64,000 nt of DNA from Megalonaias nervosa (Eukaryota; Mollusca; Bivalvia; Unionida; Unionidae). Shown piece by piece: positions 55,889 to 64,000 of this stretch (positions are counted from its first letter, which is position 1; each line of letters opens with the position of its first letter). The notes under the pieces are model-generated. The model was not told the origin of the DNA, ran no database searches, and worked only from the letters and a program-made list of their open reading frames with translations. The translations under genes were made by a program, and so were the position numbers. Where the stretch lies: positions 1 through 64,000 of the forward strand of contig JAECUM010003728.1 in assembly GCA_016617855.1 (NCBI GenBank), given 5' to 3'.

Positions 55889-57305
55889 TTAAATTTGATC
55901 ATCGAGAGTGTATATCTGAAATGCTGTCAGTCCTGGAAATGGATGTTCAGCAGGAAAAACATTAACTCGAAAATATAAGTACTTGTTAACAATATTTTCT
56001 GTCGGGATTATACAATATTGTGTTGGTGTAATATACGTATTTGATGTACTATATAATATTACCCAGTTGATATCATTGTTTGATCCTTCCAATTGCCAAT
56101 TATAAATTCGACCAAAACTAGAGTTTAATCTGCCGCGCAAATGAAATTGCCAAATAGCAACTGCAGTGGGACATTTAATTTTAATCCAAAAGTTTTCAAC
56201 TTCTCCGTTGGTCGTCCACTAATGTCTATCAGAAAAAGCGTAACAAGGATAATTTTCAGGATAATATGCTGATGCGCTTACCTCAGACCCAACTCAGTTG
56301 TCAGTTGCTTTAAAAAGTGTTGGAATATACCCAATATTAATTTTGGTTCGTTTTATGCCACCAGACAGACTATCAACATACGCTTTGTTTGTCAGATCAT
56401 TATGGTTAACTGGAACATATGTCGTAGTTATTTTTTTGTCTCTCATATTTATATTGCCTGTCAGTGGTCCACCAGATTTCTTAAAATATGGGGTAAGTTC
56501 TTCTTTTAACTGAGCATAACTAATAGCATCAGTATCATTAGCTGTTGGCGAGGTTGTCGGTAATCCAGTTATTTTTGGATTTAACATAGACATGTTACCT
56601 GTCATTGTGTCACCGGATTTGTTAAGTTTATTATCGTCAACAGATTTTAGTTGTGCATAACTTACAGCTTGTGTATTATCAAAGTTTGCTGGCGGATATA
56701 CAGTTTCTAAACCTAACACTCGTCGACCTGACATGTTAATATTACCTGTAACCGTTCTACCGGTTTTATCAAATTTGTTATTTTCCACATACCTCAACTG
56801 TAAATAACTTACAGTTGTGTTTGATTTAAGTTTGCTAGTGGATACCCGGTCTCCAAATTTATAAATTTTTTTCCTGACATATCTACGTTACCGCTTAAAG
56901 TTCCGCCAGATTTATCTAGTTTATTACCGTTGACGGATTTTAGTTGTGCATAACTAACAGCTTATGTATTAACAACATTTATTGGCGGATAATCTGTTTC
57001 TAAATTTATAATTTTTTTTCCTGACATAACTACGTTACCCGTTAAAGTTCCGCCAGATTTATCTAGTTTATTATTGTCGACGGATTTCAGTTGTGCATAA
57101 CTAACAGCTTGTGTATTAACAACATTTATTGGTTTATATAAAGTTTCTAAATCTAGTACTCGTTGATTTGGCATAAACAGGTTTCCTGTCATTGTGTCGC
57201 CAGATTATTTTAGATAACCCGATAAACTAACCTTACCGTTTGTTATTGTTGTACTTACAGCTGATGAATCTCCTAATGTTGTTCCAAATTTTGTATAATA
57301 GCTCA
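55889..57305 (-). pseudogene. Fibre-like protein: six fibre repeats and a discoidin-like C-terminal domain, copy 2
   Basis: Start at 57305 (MSYYTKFGTTLG). Six repeats of about 50 residues follow, each with KSGxTxTGNxxM, a LET/LPT turn, Pro-Pro, and a QAVSYAQLKSVD-like end (last one DLTNKAYVDSL). Such repeats are typical of phage tail fibres and predict a trimeric beta-rich shaft. The C-terminal about 100 residues (IKIKCPTAVAIWQFHLRG, IYNWQLEGSNNDINW, PGLTAFQIYTLDDQ) resemble F5/8C sugar-binding domains. In-frame stops near 57209, 56965 and 56220 and frameshifts near 56850 and 56293 break about 470 codons. It is divergent from the ATPase gene. Receptor binding is the inferred role. Confidence 0.75.
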
Positions 57306-57344
57306 TTATTTATTTATTGTCTGACAATTTTTATATAACAATCA
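57306..57344. promoter_or_regulatory. Divergent promoter region between fibre and ATPase genes, copy 2
   Basis: A 39-bp AT-rich gap; TTTATTGTCTGACAATTTTT is shared with copy 1 apart from one base. Confidence 0.4.
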
Positions 57345-58031
57345 ATGGCAAAATCACCGATATTAAATTTTGATAAAGAGCGGTTGGTGAAACATAAACA
57401 TAACAATGAACTTCCAGATTGTCACTATCTTATTGTTAGACGAACTGGATCGGGAAAAACAAATTTGCTTATGAATTTACTGCTGGGCGATAATTTTAAT
57501 TACAATCGCGTTTATATTTACACAATTAATCCAGAACAAGATAAGTACGAGCTACTTAACGAATATAATAACAAACTTCGTGTTGATCTTGATGCTGGTG
57601 AAGATTTTTTTATTATCAAACAACCAGAAGAACTTATTCCAGTTAATCAACTTGATTCGTCCGAGCATAAGATAGTAGTTTTTGACGATATTCCGCTAAA
57701 CAATGAAGAAATGAATAAAATAAGATCATATTTTTCACTGTCACGTAATAAGAAATGTAATTCTGTTTATTTAGCCCAAGGTTTTTACAACGTCGACAGA
57801 TTTATTGGGCGAAATACTGGTTGTTTTATATTATTTCCGGGACTGGACAATGTTGACGTTAGAAATATTGCAAACGAGCAATGTGGCGATGTGACAAAAG
57901 ATAAATTTATTGAATTATATCATAAAGCTACAAAAGATAAATATAACTTTTCTTATTTGATAAACTTACACATGATCCAACTAAAATGTTTCGTTGTTGT
58001 ATTGAAAATTATCTGTAGTAAGTTTATATAA
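57345..58031 (+). pseudogene. FtsK/HerA-type packaging ATPase, copy 2 (C-terminal frameshift)
   Basis: MAKSPILNFDKERLVKHKHN starts an open frame of 228 codons. Walker A is RRTGSGKTNLL at about residues 30-40, Walker B KIVVFDD at about 110-116, followed by SLSRNKKCNSVYLAQGFYNV. These are marks of the A32-like genome-packaging ATPase of Polintons. The last about 22 codons differ from copy 1 because of a 1-base change near 57945; the other frame keeps the ancestral end, stopping at about 58018, 18 bp before the next gene. The rest could be functional. Confidence 0.85.
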
Positions 58032-58036
58032 TACTT

Positions 58037-59585
58037 ATGGACAAACAAGCAAAATACAGACAACATATAGAAGATCTAAAAAAACTTGCTCAATCTCAAG
58101 CAGCATTTAAGCAGCGAGTACAGCAAGCACGACGTGGACAGATAGTTGCCGCAGAAGCAGCAACAACAGTTCTCAAACAAGTTACTGAAGCTCTACTTGA
58201 AAAACAACCTGAAGTGCAAACAATGTCTCCAGAAGAACTTAAGCGACTACAGGAAAAAGGTTTGGTTGGATTAGTTAAGGAACAACAAGAAGCAGCTGCC
58301 GCAAAAATTATTGGTAGATCTGACGAGGAAAGAAAAAGATTAGCTGAAGAACTTTCAGCACATATTCTTAATCCTGTTGCTAGACAAGCTGAAATAGATC
58401 GGCTGATCAATAATCCACTTGAACGTGAACGAAAATTAGCAAGTTTAACAGTTGGGCCGATTAGGAGAAAGTTAGAAGATATAGAAGAAAAAAAAATTGA
58501 AGAACCAAAAGAAAAGAGTTGGTATGAGGAAGAAGAAGCTAGAAGAGAATCTCTTAGAAAAGAGCAAGAAATCACAGAAAGAGAAAGATTCAATGATGAT
58601 CGAAAAAAGATGAATGATAAAATAAAAGATTATGAATATAAATCTTTTAACGAAAAATATGGTTTTAAAAATGTTAGATTACATAATATTTGTAAAAATG
58701 GTGAAAATATTAGAAAACTAACAGAAATAATACAAGAAAATGAAAAACCTGCTAGTGACGTAGTATCAGATAATGAAAGATACAAAGAAAGTATTAAATT
58801 ATATCGACACTCAATTATTGCTGGACTTTATAAGCGAGTTATTATTAATATAAAAAATAACATACAACATAATGATAACCTTAGTAGTATAACTACTGAA
58901 GCAAAATATTTAGATGAGGAAAGAATAGATTATACTGAAAAACTGTTAGCGGAAGGTAGTTTAATGAGAGAAGCAGATCTAAAAAGATCACTCGAAGAAG
59001 CTGAAAAGTATCGGGAAAGAATGAAAAAAGTAGTAAAACAAGAAATAGTAGCAACAGAATATTTGGATTTTATGAAAGATTATGATATTTCTGATGTTGA
59101 TAATATTGATAAATGGAGCGAAGATAAATATAATGATCTTATTAAAAAAAATAGATGATATTAGAAAAGATGCAGAAGCTTACGCTAAAATTGATACAGC
59201 TGCGATAGAATATATTAGAGAATTTTCTGAAAAAGCTAGAAATGGTGTTATTGCTGGTGTTTTTAAAAATGTCGCAGAAAAATTTAGAGGTGGGAAACCT
59301 CAGAAAGAAGGATGGGGTTTTAAAATGTTGTTTGATCATTTTGATAAACGTCGCTTAGAGAGAGCTGAAAAATCTATGAGTAAAAAAACTGGAACAGGTG
59401 TAAAAATATATACATCAACTGCCGAAATGATTGGCAGATTAATGCTGCTGATATCATCAAAGGAAGCTGGAAATGTTGGCGCTGAACTTGAAAATGAAAT
59501 TATTGACATACTTGATCATTTAAGATCGGAAAATATATTAACATCTGATGAATATGAAACTTTATATGGCGATTTAATTTTGTAA
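58037..59585 (+). pseudogene. Long coiled-coil protein with C-terminal conserved domain, copy 2
   Basis: The first frame (58037-59158) gives 373 residues starting MDKQAKYRQHIEDLKKLAQS, rich in Lys, Glu, Gln and Arg and clearly helical/coiled-coil (for example LQEKGLVGLVKEQQEAAAAK). A run of eight A at 59144-59151 ends it; the frame +1 continues with RKDAEAYAKIDTAAIEYI and a domain with TAEMIGRLMLLISSKEAGNV to the stop at 59585. Copy 1 supports one protein of about 515 residues. Not recognised; could be a scaffold or internal virion protein. Confidence 0.7.
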
Positions 59586-59645
59586 AATGTTAATTTTGTA
59601 AATGTTAATTTTGTAAATGTTAATTTTGTAAATGTTAATTTTATA
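59586..59645. repeat. 15-bp tandem repeat, four copies
   Basis: ATGTTAATTTTGTAA is repeated four times between the coiled-coil gene stop and the penton start. Copy 1 has only a single short gap here, so it expanded in this copy. Confidence 0.9.
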
Positions 59646-59662
59646 AAATATAATAAACAACA

Positions 59663-60433
59663 ATGTCAACAACATTATTAATAGACTCTAGTACGGCCGC
59701 TACAGCTAACGCAAAAGATAGCGCGAATTTTTCAGTAAATTATATTCCACCGGTACAACTTGATAATGAAAAACAGTACGAAATTGGACTAATTTCATGT
59801 ATGTGTTGGCATTCCATGGCTAACGTGAAAACTGGTGTCAATGATGAATTTAAGTTTTATTCTACCTCCGACAGAGCCACTGGGACATTTATAGTTAAAA
59901 TTCCGCAAGGAGCTTACAACGTAACTGATTTAAATAAAATAATACACGAATTAATAACATATGTAGATACAGGAGCCGCTGACAATTTTGAACTAACACC
60001 AAATTATAATACTTTACGCGCCAGAATAACATTAAAAAATAATTTTGAAATAGATTTTTCATCAGCAAAAAGCATAGCGTCGCTGATTGGATTTACTCAC
60101 AAGAAATATAGATCAACCGCAGGACGAACTATTACATATGATGGTGATCTGCCAGTAAATATAACCGACGTAAACACAATATTGATAAATTGCTCCATTG
60201 CGTCTGCATCTTACTCAGCCCAAGGTAGTAAAGGACAAACGATATATAGCTTTTCTCCAGATGTTCCACCGGGATCGCTCATGCAAATTAGTCCGAGGCA
60301 AGTTATTTATTATCCGCTAAATGTTGAAAATCAAATAACAGCAAGAAATATGCAGTTGACAGATCAATCTGGACGACAACTGGATCTGAATAACGAGGTT
60401 GTCACTTACTATTTACACCTACGCGTTTCGTAG
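59663..60433 (+). CDS. Penton / minor capsid protein (single jelly-roll), intact
   Basis: Open frame of 256 codons, MSTTLLIDSSTAATANAKDS at the start. Recognisable stretches are NEKQYEIGLISCMCWHSM, KIPQGAYNVTDLNKIIHEL, FEIDFSSAKSIASLIGF, SFSPDVPPGSLMQISPRQVI and MQLTDQSGRQLDLNNE. These are the signatures of the Polinton minor capsid protein, the pentameric vertex capsomer. The length fits the family. It is the best preserved Polinton gene in the window. It is followed within about 50 bp by the small Ala-rich gene. Confidence 0.9.
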   Translation: MSTTLLIDSSTAATANAKDSANFSVNYIPPVQLDNEKQYEIGLISCMCWHSMANVKTGVNDEFKFYSTSDRATGTFIVKIPQGAYNVTDLNKIIHELITYVDTGAADNFELTPNYNTLRARITLKNNFEIDFSSAKSIASLIGFTHKKYRSTAGRTITYDGDLPVNITDVNTILINCSIASASYSAQGSKGQTIYSFSPDVPPGSLMQISPRQVIYYPLNVENQITARNMQLTDQSGRQLDLNNEVVTYYLHLRVS

Positions 60434-60484
60434 GTGCACAATCGACTTCGTGATTGACAATTGTTTTATGCAACCTCAGATGTA

Positions 60485-60849
60485 ATGAAACAAAAACAAT
60501 TTACCGAAGAAAAATAGTTGGTGGATTTTTGGGAAATATATTTACTAAAATTATTGAAAATGTTACGGGAATAGCTCATAAAGTTGCACCAATTGCACTT
60601 GAGGCATCAAAAGCTTTTGCAATTGGAGCCGCATCTGCTGCTGGAACTGCGGTGGGACAAAAAATAACTGATAAAATTAAAGGCAATCCACAAAGTGGAT
60701 CACCACCGACAATCAAACAAGTTATATCAGAAATCGCTCCAACAAAAGAAACTCAATGTGCTATGATAACAACAACAAAAAAACTTTAATCACCAAAGGG
60801 CGAGCAGATTATACAAAAATTAATATCTAAAGTAACAGCGCCGCAATAA
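60485..60849 (+). pseudogene. Small Ala-rich, amphipathic virion-type protein, copy 2
   Basis: The only ATG is at 60485, whose frame ends at TAG after GAAGAAAAA. The body VGGFLGNIFTKIIENVTG and KVAPIALEASKAFAIGAASA continues in the -1 frame, which itself has no ATG upstream. An in-frame TAA at 60787 is followed by GEQIIQKLISKVTAPQ up to 60849, as in copy 1. About 115 residues. Position and composition suggest a pVI-like role, but sequence alone does not prove it. Confidence 0.5.
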
Positions 60850-60903
60850 AATTGTTACCGTTAGAGAATTGTTATCGCTAGAAAATCATGAATGAAAATT
60901 ATG

Positions 60904-60921
60904 TAATCTAATAAATAAAAA
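60904..60921 (+). promoter_or_regulatory. Conserved A/T motif before the major capsid gene, copy 2
   Basis: CTAATAAATAAAAA ends at the ATG, identical to copy 1. Confidence 0.35.
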
Positions 60922-62069
60922 ATGTCTGTCAAAAATTATCTCGATTTAACAGAAACTTATAACAATGACAACACCGTAACAGAATTTGAATGTATTGAGT
61001 ATCTCGACAAAAATTCTAATGAGCCAAATAAAGCTGGTGTTAGAACATTTAATACCCGAGACGAAGATGTATTTTTATCACCTCACAAGGCAATATTGGA
61101 AGTTCGCGGCCAGATTATGACAATAGCTAGTGTACCTGTTGCAATTGCTTCTGGAACAGAAGTAGCTCTTATATATGATGGCTGGTGTCTATTTAAAATT
61201 GCCAGATATCAGCTGGCCAATCAAACTGTCGAGATATTTCAAGTCACTTACAAGTTGCAAGTACAGTCTTAAATATTATTTCGTTTTCCGACGATTATTC
61301 CAGACCGACTGCAACTAATATGATGTGGTTTAAAGATACCGGAAGTGGTGGGTCTGGTTTTATGACATCGTCTGAGTTTTCAACCGGAGGTCCACCTCTT
61401 TTAGTGGCTGGAGCTAATGCCGCTGCAGATGCTGCAACTGTAAGAAATTTTCTTATTGCTAATGCTGCTGCGCTAGGTATAGTCGAACCAGGTGCAGACG
61501 CTGGTGAGGCCGCTAGAAGAGTTTCACTTACTGCAGCTTGCAATAATCTTAGTATAATACCACCAGGTGCGGCTGCAACCGGCACTGAAATGTTGAATTT
61601 GATTAATAACTCATTTCCTATAGTCAGAAAAAATATACGTTACAATGAAGGTTATACCAGAAGAAAGGTACTTGCAGCCGCATCACGTCAAATTACAATG
61701 ATGTTACCGTTAAGTACAGTATTTGGCTTTTGTCGCGACTACAATAAAGTATTTCGTGGAGTTAAACATGCACTTATTTTAGGTCGATCAGAACAGAACG
61801 ACTGTTTATTGCTCGACGCAGTACAAAAATATCAGGATGTTGGAGACGGATCTCAGATATTAGTAGAGGAATTTCGTACACTTTATCCGATATTTTATTT
61901 TGATGTTAGTAAACATAGCGAGCGAGCTGTCGACTCAACAGCTGATATTGAAATTACCTGGACATTTGGAGCAGTTCCAGTAGCGCAGTTGTACGTGTAC
62001 TCGTTAGTGATCAGCGACAGATTTATTACCATTGATTCTGTTGGAGGCAAAATGACAGTACAAGTTTAA
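60922..62069 (+). pseudogene. Major capsid protein (double jelly-roll), copy 2, internally deleted
   Basis: MSVKNYLDLTETYNNDN opens 117 codons, then a 1-base loss near 61230 shifts the frame. From 61320 the frame is open to the stop at 62069, with ARRVSLTAACNNL, ITMMLPLSTVFGFCRDYNK, TLYPIFYFDVSKH and VDSTADIEITWTFGAVP. Compared with copy 1, about 410 bp (copy 1 about 19606-20016) are missing at ...EQNDCLL, and the frame is kept across the deletion. The missing part contains the WMPRI and WRV strands of the second jelly-roll. Confidence 0.9.
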
Positions 62070-62086
62070 TCTGTAATATGTATATA

Positions 62087-62476
62087 ATGACAAAATATAT
62101 TGTAAAAGAAATATATTTGACTGATGGTCAAGTTAAAAAATTAGCAGCTGCTGTTGCAAAGCAGAGGCAGGTATCATTAAAAATCAACCCTGACATTTCC
62201 AAGGGTACTTTAACAAAATTAATGTTAACCAAAAAAACAAATAAATAAGTATAACCGCGGCAAACCTTTTGTTTTAAATTTAAATGCCACACAAATAACA
62301 GCAATGTCAAAACAGGGTGGTTTCTTTGGTCCGGCATTATCAGTAATAGCCAGAACGTTGTTACCTAAAGTTTTGGGGTGTTAGGTACATTAGGACTAGC
62401 AGCAGCGTCTGGAGCAATATCTGGCGCAACGAAAAAAGCAGTTGAGTGCAGTGGTATAAAGAAACTTTCAGTTTAA
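62087..62476 (+). pseudogene. pX-like core protein, copy 2
   Basis: MTKYIVKEIYLTDGQVKKLA with a basic follow-up; a frameshift near 62247 ends the first frame, the next continues with GGFFGPALSVIARTLLPKVL, and another near 62378 leads to LGTLGLAAASGAISGATKKA. The layout (DGQVKKLA module, basic linker, hydrophobic Gly/Ala tail) is that of adenovirus pX-like proteins, which condense the genome. Confidence 0.7.
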
Positions 62477-62519
62477 TTTTATGTGACTGATAAATATATT
62501 GCCACGACAAAGAAAAACA

Positions 62520-62679
62520 ACAACGGAAAAAAAGCAAAAAGACACCGCAACGTCGAAGAACAACCAAAGGAGGATTTATTCCAATAGATCCACTTTTAGC
62601 TGGACTAGCGGGAAGTCTACTGCCAAATCTGCTGGGAATAGGACGAGGACTAACATTACCGGGAACACAGCCCAGCTAA
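62520..62679 (+). CDS. Small basic, hydrophobic-tailed protein, copy 2
   Basis: A frame ending TAA at 62677-62679 encodes a Lys/Arg-rich start and then GGFIPIDPLLAGLAGSLLPN and GIGRGLTLPGT. The same product is encoded in copy 1. No ATG was found in frame, so the start is uncertain. In copy 1 the stop overlaps the protease ATG; in this copy a short deletion has removed that ATG. Confidence 0.5.
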
Positions 62680-63120
62680 GTAACTTTGATATACTTGATA
62701 GGCTAAAACAAGTAAAAAATTTCCACGGAGTTTATTCCAGAGATGAACTTGCTGGGAAAATCACTAGTGATTTTCTGGGTGGTTCCTGTGTGATAAATGT
62801 ACAAGATTTCAACGACGGATCTGGTACACATTGGGTAGCGGTTTATAATAACAATTATTTTGACTCGTTTGGACTTCCTCCAAGTGACGCAATAAAAAAA
62901 AAAATATATGTCCAGATATAAAATAATTAATTACTCGTCCGATCAACTTCAACCTATTGGAACATTAGCTTGTGGATATTATTGCGTGATGTTTATAAAA
63001 CAGATGTCTAAATCTCCTGACAACGTCAGGAGATCGGAATCCAATTTTTTAAAATTTATTTTACAGTTTGACAAGCATCCTTCTCACGCTAATGATGGGA
63101 TTGCACAAAATTATAAATAA
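62680..63120 (+). pseudogene. Adenain-like cysteine protease, copy 2
   Basis: Begins LSNFDILDRLKQVKNFHGVY, then NDGSGTHWVAVYNN (His), YFDSFG (Asp), and, after a frameshift in an A-run near 62893-62903, LACGYYC (Cys). The catalytic triad is readable, unlike copy 1, where Asp is Asn. The start ATG seen in copy 1 is lost by a deletion of about 11 bp, and the C-terminus ends early (QNYK). It would process virion precursors. Confidence 0.8.
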
Positions 63121-63154
63121 TTTTGACAATTTTATCTAACTTACAAATATAACA

Positions 63155-63331
63155 GTGTCAACATATTGTCTCAAATGTAAAACTAAAACAGAAAATATCA
63201 ATGAAACAATAGAAAAAACAAAGAACAACAGAATGATGCTGAAAAGTATTTGCGCAATCTGTGGAAAAAGAAAAAATATGATTTTAAAGAAATTGTCCGG
63301 AGCTGGATGTATTGTCAGGGACGTTATTTGA
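63155..63331 (+). CDS. Small zinc-ribbon protein, copy 2 (GTG in place of ATG)
   Basis: Open 58-codon frame: STYCLKCKTKTENINETIEK, then SICAICGKRKNM. The two CxxC pairs form a zinc ribbon. The start codon of copy 1 (ATG) is GTG here, so translation may be lost. It overlaps the following gene's start by a few bases. Confidence 0.65.
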   Translation: MSTYCLKCKTKTENINETIEKTKNNRMMLKSICAICGKRKNMILKKLSGAGCIVRDVI

Positions 63332-64000
63332 TTTTATGCAAGTGCGATTCTGACAGAGATTTATATATCGAGCAAAATAAAATTGTCACATACTGTCAAC
63401 AATGTAACAACAGAGAAATAATTGGAACAGGTATAGACATACATAAAGTAATTGGCAAATTACCGAAACCAAAAGGCGGTTGGACATTGCCTGGCCATAA
63501 ATATACTGGACATTATAATCCTCTTGATAAACAACTTGATGAAAACGATAATCCGCTGCCAGGACAAGAGTCTTACAATCAAGTTGATGCGATAGCCATG
63601 CGCCACGATATTTGTTATCGTGATATAGAACGTCCTGATAACGTTCGTATAGAAAACTCAAAATCAGACTTTGATAAGGTAGTGTTGGACTAAATTCGTG
63701 ATATGAAACCAAAGGGAATAAGAGAAAGGGTTGACCGAAAGTTGGTGCAGTGTTTTATTGGAACAAAATATAAATTCGGGCCTGAAAGCCTCGTCTTGGA
63801 CGATTGTATGATGATCTTGCCTTAGAGCTACACCCCCCCCCCAAAAAAAAGTTTCCGCGACGTAAAGTTGTCGCAAATGCCGTTTACGATATCTGGGAGA
63901 TAGATTTAGTAGATGTGTCAAATCTAGCTGAATTTAACGATAACAGAAGATATCTTTTTAATATCATAGATGTTTTTAGTAAATATGCTTTTAGTGTGCC
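63330..64000 (+). pseudogene. Zinc ribbon / PLA2-like segment joined to DDE integrase, copy 2, cut by window end
   Basis: Frame from about 63330 without an ATG (copy 1 has ATG): CKCDSD and CQQCNNRE ribbon, LPGHKYTGHYNPLD (Ca-binding loop), DAIAMRHDICYRDI (catalytic HD dyad kept). The frame stops at 63693, and the homology continues in other frames as the integrase: LVQCFIGTKYKFG, then EIDLVDVSNL (first catalytic Asp) and IIDVFSKYAFSV at the window end. A C-run at about 63832-63841 adds a frameshift. The PLA2 active site is intact here, unlike copy 1. Confidence 0.8.

Larger units (their letters stand above)
54080..64000 (+). mobile_element. Polinton/adintovirus-type element, copy 2, partly preserved and cut by the window end
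   Basis: Same gene order and orientation as copy 1 from the left-end unknown genes to the integrase. It is better preserved: penton is fully open, the ATPase nearly so, and others have one or two breaks. The polymerase side lies beyond 64000. No terminal inverted repeat was identified at the left end. Confidence 0.9.

Noticed and set aside
59130..59160. Programmed frameshift in the coiled-coil gene
   Set aside because: The offset between frames is +1 and falls in an A8 run; copy 1 is too decayed to show the same offset, so a homopolymer length change is simpler.

Overview
The window looks like AT-rich nuclear DNA of a marine invertebrate, most probably a mollusc. The reasons are tRNA-headed SINEs ending in short AAC or CA repeats with a core of mollusc type, many hairpin MITE-like elements, C2H2 zinc-finger paralogs, an APE-type LINE, and two endogenous Polinton/adintovirus-type (Maverick) elements. 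No bacterial operons, rRNA genes or CRISPR arrays were seen. The species call is inference; nothing here names the species.

Layout. Positions 1-2364: intergenic DNA with one near-perfect hairpin. 2365-5797: a locus with a 14-finger C2H2 gene (+). 5798-10391: repeats, a SINE and a hairpin element. About 10392-28960: Polinton copy 1, every gene decayed but the full gene order readable. 29000-36100: SINEs, hairpin MITEs, minisatellites and low-complexity DNA. 36110-45460: an inverted paralog of the first zinc-finger locus, with a 17-finger gene (-), a LINE insertion with an internally inverted 5' part, a minisatellite made of finger-helix fragments, and a PHD-finger relic between inverted repeats. 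45460-54060: hairpins, a 22-bp minisatellite, a LINE relic and other repeats. About 54080-64000: Polinton copy 2 in the same orientation, cut by the window end inside its integrase; several of its genes are open or almost open.

The Polinton-type elements carry, from the left: two conserved minus-strand genes of unknown function, a minus-strand fibre-like gene (phage-fibre-like repeats plus a discoidin-like C-terminal domain), then plus-strand genes for a packaging-type ATPase, a long coiled-coil protein, the penton (minor capsid), a small Ala-rich protein, the major capsid protein, a pX-like core protein, a small basic protein, an adenain-like protease, a zinc ribbon, and a zinc-ribbon/PLA2 segment running into a DDE integrase with a chromodomain. 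In copy 1 these are followed by a NUMOD4-HNH nuclease relic (-), a protein-primed family B DNA polymerase and one more unknown ORF. Together they are a complete set for genome replication, integration, capsid assembly, maturation, packaging and cell attachment or entry of a virus-like dsDNA element, now inactivated by stops, frameshifts and insertions.

Comparing the two Polinton copies, and the two zinc-finger loci, gives internal empty-site controls. They show an LTR-like insertion with a 5-bp target duplication in copy 1, a LINE insertion with a candidate 10-bp duplication in the right zinc-finger locus, an internal deletion in one capsid gene, and an inverted duplication inside the polymerase gene. 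All coordinates of broken genes are approximate to a few bases where frames change.
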